Below are positions 1 to 5,535 of a stretch of DNA of 11,270 bases, piece by piece. This DNA comes from Bacillota bacterium (lineage in GTDB: Bacteria; Bacillota; Bacilli; Bacillales_A; Planococcaceae), in assembly GCA_023405135.1 (NCBI GenBank), contig JAEXYZ010000088.1:1-11270 (forward strand), in the 5' to 3' direction. Numbering within the stretch: position 1 is the stretch's first letter; each line of letters opens with the position of its first letter. The translations under genes and the position numbers were made by a program. The notes under the pieces were generated by a model, which saw only the letters and a list, made by a program, of their open reading frames with translations, was not told the origin of the DNA and made no database searches.

Positions 1-26
1 TGAACTGCTCCCCGTCAAGTAGACAG
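1..26. repeat. Left terminal inverted repeat of the IS
   Basis: This end begins TGAACTGCTCCCC and contains the core GTAGACAG. It matches the reverse complement of positions 906-931 at 20 of 26 bases. It lies beyond the 3' end of orfB, so it is the transposase-distal end. Confidence 0.85.
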
Positions 27-45
27 TGTAAATAATAAAAAGATT

Positions 46-477
46 TTAAGCGGCTTGAGCTCGGAATTCTAAAGGGCTTAAGCCGTTTAATTTTTTTGTA
101 TAACGATAATGATTATAAAAATAAATATACTCATCAATTGCTAGTTTTAGTGCCTCATATGAATCATATTTATTCAAATAATATTTCTCACATTTTAACG
201 TACCCCAAAATGATTCGATCGGAGCGTTATCAATACAACGTCCAACACGAGACATACTTTGAGTTAGTTTTGCTTCGTCAATGATTTCCTTAAACTTCTT
301 TGATGTATATTGGAACCCACGACCACTATGTATTAATGGATGTTCGCCTTCATTTAAGGTTTTAATCGCTTTTTTAATCGTCTTAAATACTAATGCATTA
401 TTGTTTGAGTGGCCAAATTCATAACTCACAATAGAACTATCATGTAAATCAATAATTGCGCTTAATTCGCTCTTCAA
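46..477 (-). pseudogene. IS3-family transposase OrfB, C-terminal remnant
   Basis: This is the C-terminal half of a DDE integrase-type transposase, about 143 codons where the family has roughly 270-290. Recognisable family blocks are SAIIDLHDSSIVS near residues 5-17, HSGRGFQYTS at 50-59, QSMSRVGRCIDNAPIESFWG at 73-92 and LNGLSPLEFR near the end. The first catalytic Asp, which normally lies upstream of the SAIIDL block, is lost in the deletion. The second, normally the D of HSDRG, is Gly (residue 52; codon GGT where GAT is expected). The third residue, Glu88 in ESFWG, is intact at the DD35E spacing of 35 intervening residues. The frame opens only at an internal TTG with no ribosome binding site, so it is a relic. 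Two of three catalytic acids are missing, so it should have no transposase activity. Confidence 0.9.
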
Positions 478-862
478 CTGTTGTTTTACGTCCCTTTGTC
501 ATAGTTTGGCTCATTCCTTTACCTGAATCGTTTAATTCACTATGACTAGTATACTTTTTTACCCATTTCATTAAAATGGTTCTACCCGAAATTTGATGTT
601 TTTTCATGAGCTCCAGTAATGAATAGTGACCAGATAAATAATCTTCCACAGCCTGGTACTTCTGTTCTTTTGTATACTTCCGTTGCGGAAAACCATGCTC
701 AAAAACCGCCTCCCCAAATACTTCATATTTTACATACCATTCTTTCAAGGTACTTTTATGAATTTGAAATTTGTGTCCAAGTTTTTCAAATGAGTAGTCG
801 CCTGTTAAATAAAGTTGAATGATTTTTAACATAAATTCTTTTGGATACTTATAAAAGCTCAT
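449..862 (-). pseudogene. IS3-family transposase OrfA, truncated and out of frame at its end
   Basis: OrfA is the DNA-binding subunit that recognises the IS ends. The frame starts at an ATG with a good ribosome binding site (a run of five G at 871-875, 8 bases upstream). It shows two successive helix-turn-helix regions, at about residues 8-50 (KEFMLKIIQLYLTGDYSFEK, then a recognition helix) and 65-108 (KEQKYQAVEDYLSGHYSLLE, then ISGRTILMKWVKKY). A third such unit, starting TKGRKTTVEERI at about residues 121-132, is cut off after some 12 residues. The protein then ends KRNY because the reading frame has been joined to orfB sequence. The leucine-rich coiled coil expected at the end of OrfA is missing. 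The deletion junction is around 462-470. The truncated protein might still bind IS ends (inference). Confidence 0.85.
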
Positions 863-872
863 AAGAAAAGCC

Positions 873-922
873 CCCTATTAGGTAGATGAATTTTTATTTT
901 TTCATCTGTCTACCTAATAGGG
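873..922 (-). promoter_or_regulatory. IS-end hairpin covering the orfA ribosome binding site
   Basis: Positions 873-886 pair perfectly with 909-922 over 14 bp, and after a 4-base bulge 887-890 pair with 901-904. In minus-strand RNA the second arm ends in the run of G that forms the orfA ribosome binding site. Transcripts entering the IS from outside would hide that site, while a transcript starting inside the stem would not. The stem is followed on the minus strand by a U-rich stretch (863-869), so it could also act as a weak terminator for patB transcription. Structure is seen; function is inferred from other IS elements that block impinging transcription this way. Confidence 0.6.
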
Positions 923-931
923 AGCATATCA
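906..931. repeat. Right terminal inverted repeat of the IS
   Basis: Read on the minus strand this end begins TGATATGCTCCC and contains the same GTAGACAG core as the left end. It is the transposase-proximal end and overlaps the 3' arm of a hairpin that reaches the orfA ribosome binding site. Confidence 0.85.
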
Positions 932-994
932 AGAAGACTTTCTAAATAGCCCTATGAAGTAAAAATGAAAGAAGGTGCTAAATTACCTATGAAA

Positions 995-2185
995 TTATGA
1001 TAAAGCTAACTTAAATCGTTCAACTCCATCTTTTACAGTTGCCAATGGACAAGCAACGTTCATACGTAAAAATCCTCTACCAGCTTCACTATATTTAGTA
1101 CCTGGCTCAAGTGCTAGTTTTCCTTTTTCAAGTAAACGAAGCATCATTTCTTCTTCTGAATAACCTGTTTCGCGATAATCAATCCAAATTAAATATGTTG
1201 ATTGGGGCTTAGTTACACGAATACCTTTAAAGTCATTTAGTTGTTCAACGACATAATCCATATTGTTTGATACATAAGCGATCATTTCGTCAACCCATTG
1301 TTCGCCTTCTTCATAGGCTGCTTTTACAGCTGCAGATGCAAGAATATTTAAATCATCACGACCATGAGCTGCTTTGTTTAAATTTAACTTATTGCGCATG
1401 TCTACATTTGGTACAACCATCATTGCAGCATGAATCCCTGCTATATTAAATGTTTTTGTCGGTGCAATACATGTAATAATTTTAGCTTTATCCGCATCTT
1501 TAACTGTTAAAGTAGGGATATGTTTATATCCTTCAAATACAATATCCGCATGAATTTCATCGGAAACTAGTAAAACGTCATATTGAATACATAACTGAAC
1601 AAGATTTTCTAAATCTTCTTTTGACCACACGACACCTCCTGGGTTGTGTGGGCTACATAGAATATACATTTTAACACCTAATTTAAATTGTTCTTCAAGC
1701 TTCGAAAAATCAAATTCAAAGGAGTTATTGATTGCTACCAAGTCACATTCAACAACTTCGCGATTTTGTGCTTTAGGAATACTGAAAAAAGGTGGGTATA
1801 CAGGAGTTGATATAGAAATTTTATCACCCGGTTCAGTAAAAGTTTCAATGATTGTTGCTAATGCTGGAACTACACCTTGATGAAACAAGATTGTGTTTGG
1901 ATTAATCGTCCAATTATGACGACGTTCAAACCATTTTTGAATTGCTCCTTTACAAGCATCACTTACATATGAATATCCGAATATAGGATGATCTAGTCTT
2001 TCTTTGATAGCGTCTGTAATTGGTTGGGCAATTGCGAAATCCATATCAGCTACCCACATAGGTAATATTTCTGACGCATCTTCAACACGATATTGTGCTT
2101 TTACACGTTCTTTAAATAGATCCCATTTTAAACTATTTGTATTTTTTCGATTAAATTGTTCATCAAAATTAAACACGGTGCTCAC
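995..2185 (-). CDS. patB: MalY/PatB-type cystathionine beta-lyase (PLP-dependent)
   Basis: This is a 396-residue fold-type I PLP enzyme that cleaves the C-S bond of cystathionine or cysteine conjugates to a thiol, pyruvate and ammonia in the cytoplasm, in methionine/cysteine metabolism. Visible hallmarks in order are MWVADMDF near residues 43-50 (typical of the MalY/PatB subfamily), the loop SPHNPGG (178-184) with Asn181, SDEIHAD (208-214) with the cofactor-ring Asp209, APTKTFNIAG (241-250) with Schiff-base Lys244, and GFLRMNVACP with the substrate-carboxylate Arg374. Length fits the family. The start is GTG at 2185; the upstream signal is weak (AAGAAATGAG), so an exact alternative start cannot be excluded. 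It is transcribed alone, divergently from the DUF1871 gene, and its 3' end faces the decayed IS. C-S lyase versus aminotransferase activity cannot be settled from sequence alone. Confidence 0.9.
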   Translation of the reverse strand: MSTVFNFDEQFNRKNTNSLKWDLFKERVKAQYRVEDASEILPMWVADMDFAIAQPITDAIKERLDHPIFGYSYVSDACKGAIQKWFERRHNWTINPNTILFHQGVVPALATIIETFTEPGDKISISTPVYPPFFSIPKAQNREVVECDLVAINNSFEFDFSKLEEQFKLGVKMYILCSPHNPGGVVWSKEDLENLVQLCIQYDVLLVSDEIHADIVFEGYKHIPTLTVKDADKAKIITCIAPTKTFNIAGIHAAMMVVPNVDMRNKLNLNKAAHGRDDLNILASAAVKAAYEEGEQWVDEMIAYVSNNMDYVVEQLNDFKGIRVTKPQSTYLIWIDYRETGYSEEEMMLRLLEKGKLALEPGTKYSEAGRGFLRMNVACPLATVKDGVERFKLALS

Positions 2186-2207
2186 TCATTTCTTTTTTTT
2201 GTTATGT

Positions 2208-2235
2208 ATTATATAATAGCATACGAATTTGTTAA
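2208..2235 (-). promoter_or_regulatory. Promoter of patB
   Basis: Read on the minus strand there is a -35 TTAACA (2230-2235), a 16-base spacer and a perfect -10 TATAAT (2208-2213), placing the transcript start about 20 bases before the GTG start. A plus-strand TATAAT overlaps at 2212-2217 and may serve the divergent gene, so the two promoters may share the same DNA. Confidence 0.65.
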
Positions 2236-2250
2236 AATAGGGTGAAAACT

Positions 2251-2511
2251 TTGGAAAATATTGAGATGAATCGGAAAGCGATAGAACTTTTAAAACAATG
2301 GGACCCATTTCAACTTGGTGAAGATAGCTATGATACAGAATGTGCTGATGTTGTCGCTGCGCTTCAAGGGATTGATGATCCTTCAAAGCTAGCAAAAGTA
2401 ATTCAAACGACATATGAACATTCTTTTGAACAGTGGATACCTTTTGACAAATGTGTCGCAATTTCTTATAAATTAATTGCGATAAAATTTGAAGCAAAAT
2501 GTATTGTTTAA
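2251..2511 (+). CDS. DUF1871-family small protein
   Basis: This is a cytoplasmic protein of about 86 residues with no membrane segment and no known catalytic motif. It resembles the DUF1871 family of small Bacillales proteins, with the pattern AIELLKQWDPF, then YDTECADVV, then a conserved helical C-terminus with EHSFEQWIPFDKC. The function of the family is unknown to me. I chose the TTG at 2251 because AGGGTGA (2239-2245) lies 5 bases upstream; the in-frame GTG at 2242 overlaps that site and the ATG at 2266 has a poorer one. The gene is divergent from patB and convergent with the XRE-type gene, and ends at a perfect hairpin. Confidence 0.75.
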   Translation: MENIEMNRKAIELLKQWDPFQLGEDSYDTECADVVAALQGIDDPSKLAKVIQTTYEHSFEQWIPFDKCVAISYKLIAIKFEAKCIV

Positions 2512-2514
2512 AAT

Positions 2515-2559
2515 AAAAATAGAGGATTTCCTTAAGATTTAAGGAAATCCTCTATTTTT
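2515..2559. terminator. Bidirectional terminator, 21-bp perfect stem
   Basis: Positions 2515-2535 and 2539-2559 are perfect inverted repeats around a 3-base loop. The stem starts with AAAAA and ends with TTTTT, so it gives a hairpin plus U-tract in both directions. It serves the rightward DUF1871 gene and the leftward XRE gene, whose stop codon (2558-2560) overlaps one arm. Confidence 0.9.
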
Positions 2560-2767
2560 ATGCTTGTATACCGTCCATTAAATTTGAAGCTGGTACTTCT
2601 AATACATTTGAAAGTTTCAATATTGTTTGAACAGAAGGGATGAGCTCACCTTTTTCATAAAGTGCTAATTTTTCAACGCCTACTTGTGTTTTTTTCGATA
2701 AATCCTCTAACGACCAATTTCGTTCTTCTCTTAAAAATTTTAATTGTTCGTGAAATTTTTGTTTCAA
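2558..2767 (-). CDS. Small XRE-family helix-turn-helix regulator
   Basis: The 69-residue protein is almost entirely one Cro/C1-type helix-turn-helix domain (about residues 8-63). It shows LKFLREERNWSLEDLSKKTQ (helices 1-2), VGVEKLALYEKGELIPSVQT (recognition helix and turn) and a closing helix ILKLSNVLEVPASNLM. There is no ligand or dimerisation domain. The start is TTG at 2767, supported by AAAGGAAGTGA (2774-2784) at normal distance. Such small proteins are DNA-binding repressors or accessory regulators; the target is not evident. A near-palindrome overlapping its own probable -10 suggests autoregulation (inference). It stands alone, convergent with the DUF1871 gene. Confidence 0.8.
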   Translation of the reverse strand: MKQKFHEQLKFLREERNWSLEDLSKKTQVGVEKLALYEKGELIPSVQTILKLSNVLEVPASNLMDGIQA

Positions 2768-2796
2768 CTTGAATCACTTCCTTTCTCAACTTTTCT

Positions 2797-2818
2797 AGTA
2801 ATATATATTATAATTACT
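2797..2818. promoter_or_regulatory. Candidate operator/-10 region of the XRE gene
   Basis: AGTAAT (2797-2802) and ATTACT (2813-2818) are inverted half-sites in a 22-bp AT-rich near-palindrome. A minus-strand TATAAT lies inside it at about 2807-2812. The -35 is poorly defined. An autoregulatory operator is inferred from position and symmetry only. Confidence 0.35.
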
Positions 2819-2950
2819 TTTTTTACTAAATTATGCGAATATTTTGTCTAAAAGATGAAACTTTTTATTTGTTATTACAAAATTTAATAAATATATTTAT
2901 TTAGATTTTAATGATACATGGTTTGGTTATTTAGTTACTAGGGCGATTCT

Positions 2951-2979
2951 TTGTTCAGTGAATATACATATGTTATAAT
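2951..2979 (+). promoter_or_regulatory. Promoter of yugI
   Basis: TTGTTC (2951-2956), a 17-base spacer and a perfect TATAAT (2974-2979) form a vegetative promoter. The expected transcript start is near 2986, about 37 bases before the ATG. Confidence 0.7.
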
Positions 2980-3022
2980 TTAACATGACATTTACGTAGA
3001 TAAAGAAAGTAGGAAAAGGTTT

Positions 3023-3394
3023 ATGGCAAAAAAATATGAAGTAGGTGAAGTTGTAACGGGTAAAGTAACTGGAATTCAACCTTATGGAGCGTTTGTTGCT
3101 TTGGATGAACAAACACAAGGTCTCGTCCATATTTCTGAAATCACTTATGGTTTCGTAAAAGACGTTGCTGATTATTTGAAAGTTGGGGATGAAATTCAAG
3201 TTAAAATTTTAGATGTTGATGAGAATTCTGAGAAAATTAGCTTGTCAACTCGTGCGTTACAAGTTGCACCTCCTCAAAAGAAAAAAGAACAGCCTAGAAA
3301 AACGTTACAAGATCATGTTGATGAAAATGATGCGAACGGATTTAAATCTTTAAAAGAAAAATTAAAAGATTGGATTGAGCAGTCTGGACATTAA
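3023..3394 (+). CDS. yugI: S1-domain RNA-binding protein (YugI / general stress protein 13 type)
   Basis: The protein has 123 residues. Residues 5-77 form one S1/OB-fold RNA-binding domain, with VGEVVTGKVTGIQPYGAFVA, then GLVHISEI and VGDEIQVKILDVDENSEKIS, which are the standard S1 strands. A short tail follows with a basic patch (PPQKKKEQPRK, about 83-93) and an amphipathic C-terminal helix. In Bacillus the homologue is general stress protein 13, and related proteins associate with ribosomes or act in post-transcriptional regulation (family knowledge). The start ATG at 3023 has AGGAAAAGG just upstream. It is a single-gene unit with its own promoter and a strong terminator. No sigma-B-like promoter was seen upstream, only a vegetative one. 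Confidence 0.9.
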   Translation: MAKKYEVGEVVTGKVTGIQPYGAFVALDEQTQGLVHISEITYGFVKDVADYLKVGDEIQVKILDVDENSEKISLSTRALQVAPPQKKKEQPRKTLQDHVDENDANGFKSLKEKLKDWIEQSGH

Positions 3395-3420
3395 TGAAGT
3401 AGTAATTGCTCAATAATCGA

Positions 3421-3461
3421 AGTGTAGACAAAGAAAAATTAACTTTGTCTACACTTTTTTT
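3421..3461 (+). terminator. Intrinsic terminator after yugI
   Basis: AGTGTAGACAAAG (3421-3433) pairs perfectly with 3443-3455 around a 9-base loop and is followed by a run of T to 3461. Confidence 0.9.
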
Positions 3462-3728
3462 GAAATTAAAAAATTCACCTTGTAATAACCAATTGGGAAA
3501 AATAAATTCTATCCTCTATAAACTTCCATAGCTCCCGAAGCTCACGGCATACAAAATCTTCTCTGGGATTATAAAGATTGTTTGGACAAAAGAAAAGGAA
3601 TAGAAACAGTTATAAAAGCAAAATAATAATAAAGATATAGTTAATCGATGTTGAAATCATAGAAATAATTAAAAATATTTTGCACTTATGATTTTTGGAT
3701 AATTCACGCAATCTAATAGTAATCATCT
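3462..3728. other. Intergenic region upstream of rocA, with a G+C-richer segment
   Basis: No convincing gene lies here. The stretch 3523-3567 is 23 of 45 bases G+C, clearly higher than the surrounding AT-rich DNA. On the minus strand 3475-3609 is open for 44 codons without a usual start codon and ends in TGA; it may be a relic or part of a dispersed repeat. A weak vegetative promoter for rocA may be TTGAAA (3651-3656), 17 bases, AATATT (3674-3679). No riboswitch or T-box signature was recognised. Confidence 0.4.
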
Positions 3729-3736
3729 TAAGGAGG
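3729..3736 (+). promoter_or_regulatory. Ribosome binding site deciding the rocA start
   Basis: TAAGGAGG lies 9 bases before the ATG at 3746. This fixes that codon as the start over an earlier in-frame one at 3695, which would put the ribosome binding site inside the gene. Confidence 0.85.
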
Positions 3737-3745
3737 AAAAATTAT

Positions 3746-5293
3746 ATGATTCCGTACAAATGTGAGCAACTAACTGATTTTTCAGTTGAAGTAAATCGCC
3801 AAGCTTATTTAGAAGCGTTAAAAACAGTTGAGAGTCAACTTGGTCAGGAGTATCCATTAATTATCGGTGGAGAACGTATAACAACTGAACAAAAAATTAC
3901 TTCATATAATCCTTCAAATAAAAATGAAGTTGTAGGTGTTGTTTCTAAAGCTAGCCAAGAATTAGCTGAAAAAGCAATGCAAATAGCAGATTCTACTTTC
4001 AATACTTGGAAAAAAGTGAATCCAGTTATGCGAACAGAAATTTTATTCAAAGCTGCTGCCATCGTACGCCGTCGCAAATTTGAACTTTGTGCTTGGTTAA
4101 CGAAAGAAGCAGGTAAACCATGGCCACAAGCCGATGGTGATATTGCAGAAGGGATTGACTTCTTAGAGTATTATGGTCGTCAAATGTTGGAACTTGCAAA
4201 AGGTAAACCTCTCACTGAAAATCCAGGGCAAATTAACAAATATACTTATATTCCATTAGGTGTAGGTGTTGTCATTTCACCATGGAACTTCCCATTTGCA
4301 ATTATGTTAGGTACAACTGTAGCAGCAGTTGTTTCTGGGAACACTGTGCTGTTAAAACCGGCTTCTACAACTCCAGTTATTGCATATAAGTTTATGGAGA
4401 TCATGGAGGAGGCAGGCTTGCCACCGGGTGTGGTGAACTATATTCCTGGTTCAGGTGCTGAAGTTGGGGATTATTTAGTAGACCACCCACGTACTCGATT
4501 TATTAGCTTCACAGGTTCTCGTGATGTAGGTTTACGTATTAACGAACGTGCTTCTGTATTGAATGAAGGTCAAATTTGGATTAAGCGTGTCATTGCAGAA
4601 ATGGGTGGGAAAGATACGATTGTAGTCGATGATGATGCAGATTTAGAATTAGCCGCTCAATCAATTGTCACAAGTGCATTTGGTTTTAGTGGACAAAAAT
4701 GCTCAGCCTGTTCACGTGCTGTTATCGTTGGTGATAAAGCATATGAAACTGTATTAAACCGTGTAGTAGAATTAACTAATGAATTAATCGTTGGAGACCC
4801 GACAAATGAAGAAACATTCATTGGACCAGTAAATGATGCAGGAGCGTTTAAAAAAATTAGTGAATATATTGAAATAGGTAAAAGTGAAGGCCACCTAGTT
4901 GCTGGTGGTACAGTAGATGATTCAAAAGGTTTTTTCATTCACCCAACAGTATTTGCTGATGTAGATCCACAAGCTCGCATAATGCAAGAAGAAATTTTTG
5001 GACCTGTGTTAGCTCTTACAAAAGCAAATAGCTTTGATGAAGCGATTGATATTGCAAATAATACTGTTTATGGTTTAACAGGTGCAGTAATATCAAAAAA
5101 TCGTTTCCATTTAGAAAAAGCTCGTGAAGATTTCCATGTAGGTAATCTATACTTTAACCGTGGATGTACTGCTGCGACTGTTGGCTACCAACCATTTGGT
5201 GGCTTTAACATGTCAGGTACTGACTCTAAAGCAGGTGGTCCAGATTATTTACTCCTTCATATGCAACCTAAAACCGTTTCAGAAACTCTTTAA
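3746..5293 (+). CDS. rocA: 1-pyrroline-5-carboxylate dehydrogenase (L-glutamate gamma-semialdehyde dehydrogenase)
   Basis: The enzyme oxidises L-glutamate gamma-semialdehyde (the open form of pyrroline-5-carboxylate) to glutamate with NAD+, the last step of arginine/ornithine and proline breakdown, in the cytoplasm. The protein is 515 residues, the same length as Bacillus RocA. Aldehyde dehydrogenase hallmarks are visible: PWNFPF with Asn181, VLLKPAS with Lys204 for cofactor binding, FTGSRDVG (255-262) in the Rossmann region, the general-base Glu285 in AEMGGKD, and the catalytic Cys319 in SGQKCSACS. EEIFGPVLAL (415-424) is the conserved C-terminal NAD contact. It is followed by its own terminator, with gudB, which consumes the product, next. 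No clear sigma-54 or CodY site was found upstream. No broken motif is seen. Confidence 0.96.
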   Translation: MIPYKCEQLTDFSVEVNRQAYLEALKTVESQLGQEYPLIIGGERITTEQKITSYNPSNKNEVVGVVSKASQELAEKAMQIADSTFNTWKKVNPVMRTEILFKAAAIVRRRKFELCAWLTKEAGKPWPQADGDIAEGIDFLEYYGRQMLELAKGKPLTENPGQINKYTYIPLGVGVVISPWNFPFAIMLGTTVAAVVSGNTVLLKPASTTPVIAYKFMEIMEEAGLPPGVVNYIPGSGAEVGDYLVDHPRTRFISFTGSRDVGLRINERASVLNEGQIWIKRVIAEMGGKDTIVVDDDADLELAAQSIVTSAFGFSGQKCSACSRAVIVGDKAYETVLNRVVELTNELIVGDPTNEETFIGPVNDAGAFKKISEYIEIGKSEGHLVAGGTVDDSKGFFIHPTVFADVDPQARIMQEEIFGPVLALTKANSFDEAIDIANNTVYGLTGAVISKNRFHLEKAREDFHVGNLYFNRGCTAATVGYQPFGGFNMSGTDSKAGGPDYLLLHMQPKTVSETL

Positions 5294-5305
5294 TTAACAT
5301 ATTAT

Positions 5306-5335
5306 AAAGCAGGCGTTATTGGACGTCTGCTTTTT
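5306..5335 (+). terminator. Intrinsic terminator after rocA
   Basis: AAAGCAGGCGT (5306-5316) pairs with ACGTCTGCTTT (5323-5333) with one G-T pair, around a 6-base loop, with the T run continuing to 5335. It separates rocA from gudB. Confidence 0.85.
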
Positions 5336-5339
5336 CAAA

Positions 5340-5368
5340 TTTTAAGTATTAAACGCCATTGGTATAAT
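5340..5368 (+). promoter_or_regulatory. Candidate distal promoter of gudB (extended -10)
   Basis: TGGTATAAT (5360-5368) is a perfect extended -10, with a weak -35 TTTTAA (5340-5345) at 17 bases. It would give a leader of about 160 bases before gudB. Confidence 0.5.
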
Positions 5369-5407
5369 ACGATGTATTTTTACAAAAAATGATATTAATT
5401 TAATACA

Positions 5408-5420
5408 AATTGTCACAATT
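5408..5420. promoter_or_regulatory. Candidate operator, 13-bp palindrome
   Basis: AATTGTCACAATT is a perfect palindrome around a central C, lying between the two candidate gudB promoters. A half-site-like AATTGTG recurs about 20 bases downstream. The binding protein is not identifiable from sequence. Confidence 0.35.
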
Positions 5421-5482
5421 CTAATTAAAAAGGATGCATTAGAAATTGTGGAGATATTAGTAGCCAAATAAGAATTAAATTA

Positions 5483-5491
5483 TGTTACAAT
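5483..5491 (+). promoter_or_regulatory. Candidate proximal promoter of gudB (extended -10)
   Basis: TGTTACAAT is an extended -10 (TGn plus TACAAT) with no good -35. The transcript would begin about 40 bases before the ATG at 5536. Confidence 0.4.
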
Positions 5492-5535
5492 GTTTGCGAG
5501 ATATTATCATTACTAAACTTAAAGAGGCGATATCT

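Larger units (their letters stand above)
1..931 (-). mobile_element. Decayed IS3-family (IS150-like) insertion sequence
   Basis: The element is bounded by imperfect terminal inverted repeats that begin TG and end CA, with 20 of the first 26 bases matching between ends. It carries remnants of the two overlapping IS3-family frames, orfA (two helix-turn-helix regions) and orfB (DDE integrase), both on the minus strand. At 931 bp it is well below the usual 1.2-1.5 kb of the family. The shortfall is explained by an internal deletion that removes the end of orfA and the first half of orfB. The window starts exactly on the left terminus, so the left target-site copy cannot be seen and the 3-4 bp duplication typical of the family cannot be tested. 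The element lies about 60 bp beyond the 3' end of patB. It cannot make an active transposase itself, but with both ends intact it might be moved in trans by a full relative (inference). Confidence 0.9.

Noticed and set aside
96..284. Plus-strand open frame inside the IS
   Set aside because: It lies opposite the orfB remnant, resembles no known protein, and is AT-rich chance coding.
2186..2497. Minus-strand 103-codon open frame opposite the DUF1871 gene
   Set aside because: It runs into the patB promoter region, has no ribosome binding site, and the opposite strand has a recognisable family and start.
3695..3709. Sigma-54-like promoter just upstream of rocA (TTGGAT ... ACGCA)
   Set aside because: The GG and GC are 9 bases apart instead of the required 10 and the -24 element matches poorly, although rocA genes elsewhere are sigma-54 dependent. 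It is at best a degenerate match.
3695..3745. N-terminal extension of rocA from the upstream in-frame start
   Set aside because: It spans the strong TAAGGAGG site, has no ribosome binding site of its own, and would make the protein 17 residues longer than the usual 515.
5482..5535. N-terminal extension of gudB from the ATG at 5482
   Set aside because: It has no ribosome binding site, adds 18 residues not typical of the family, and overlaps the proximal -10 candidate.
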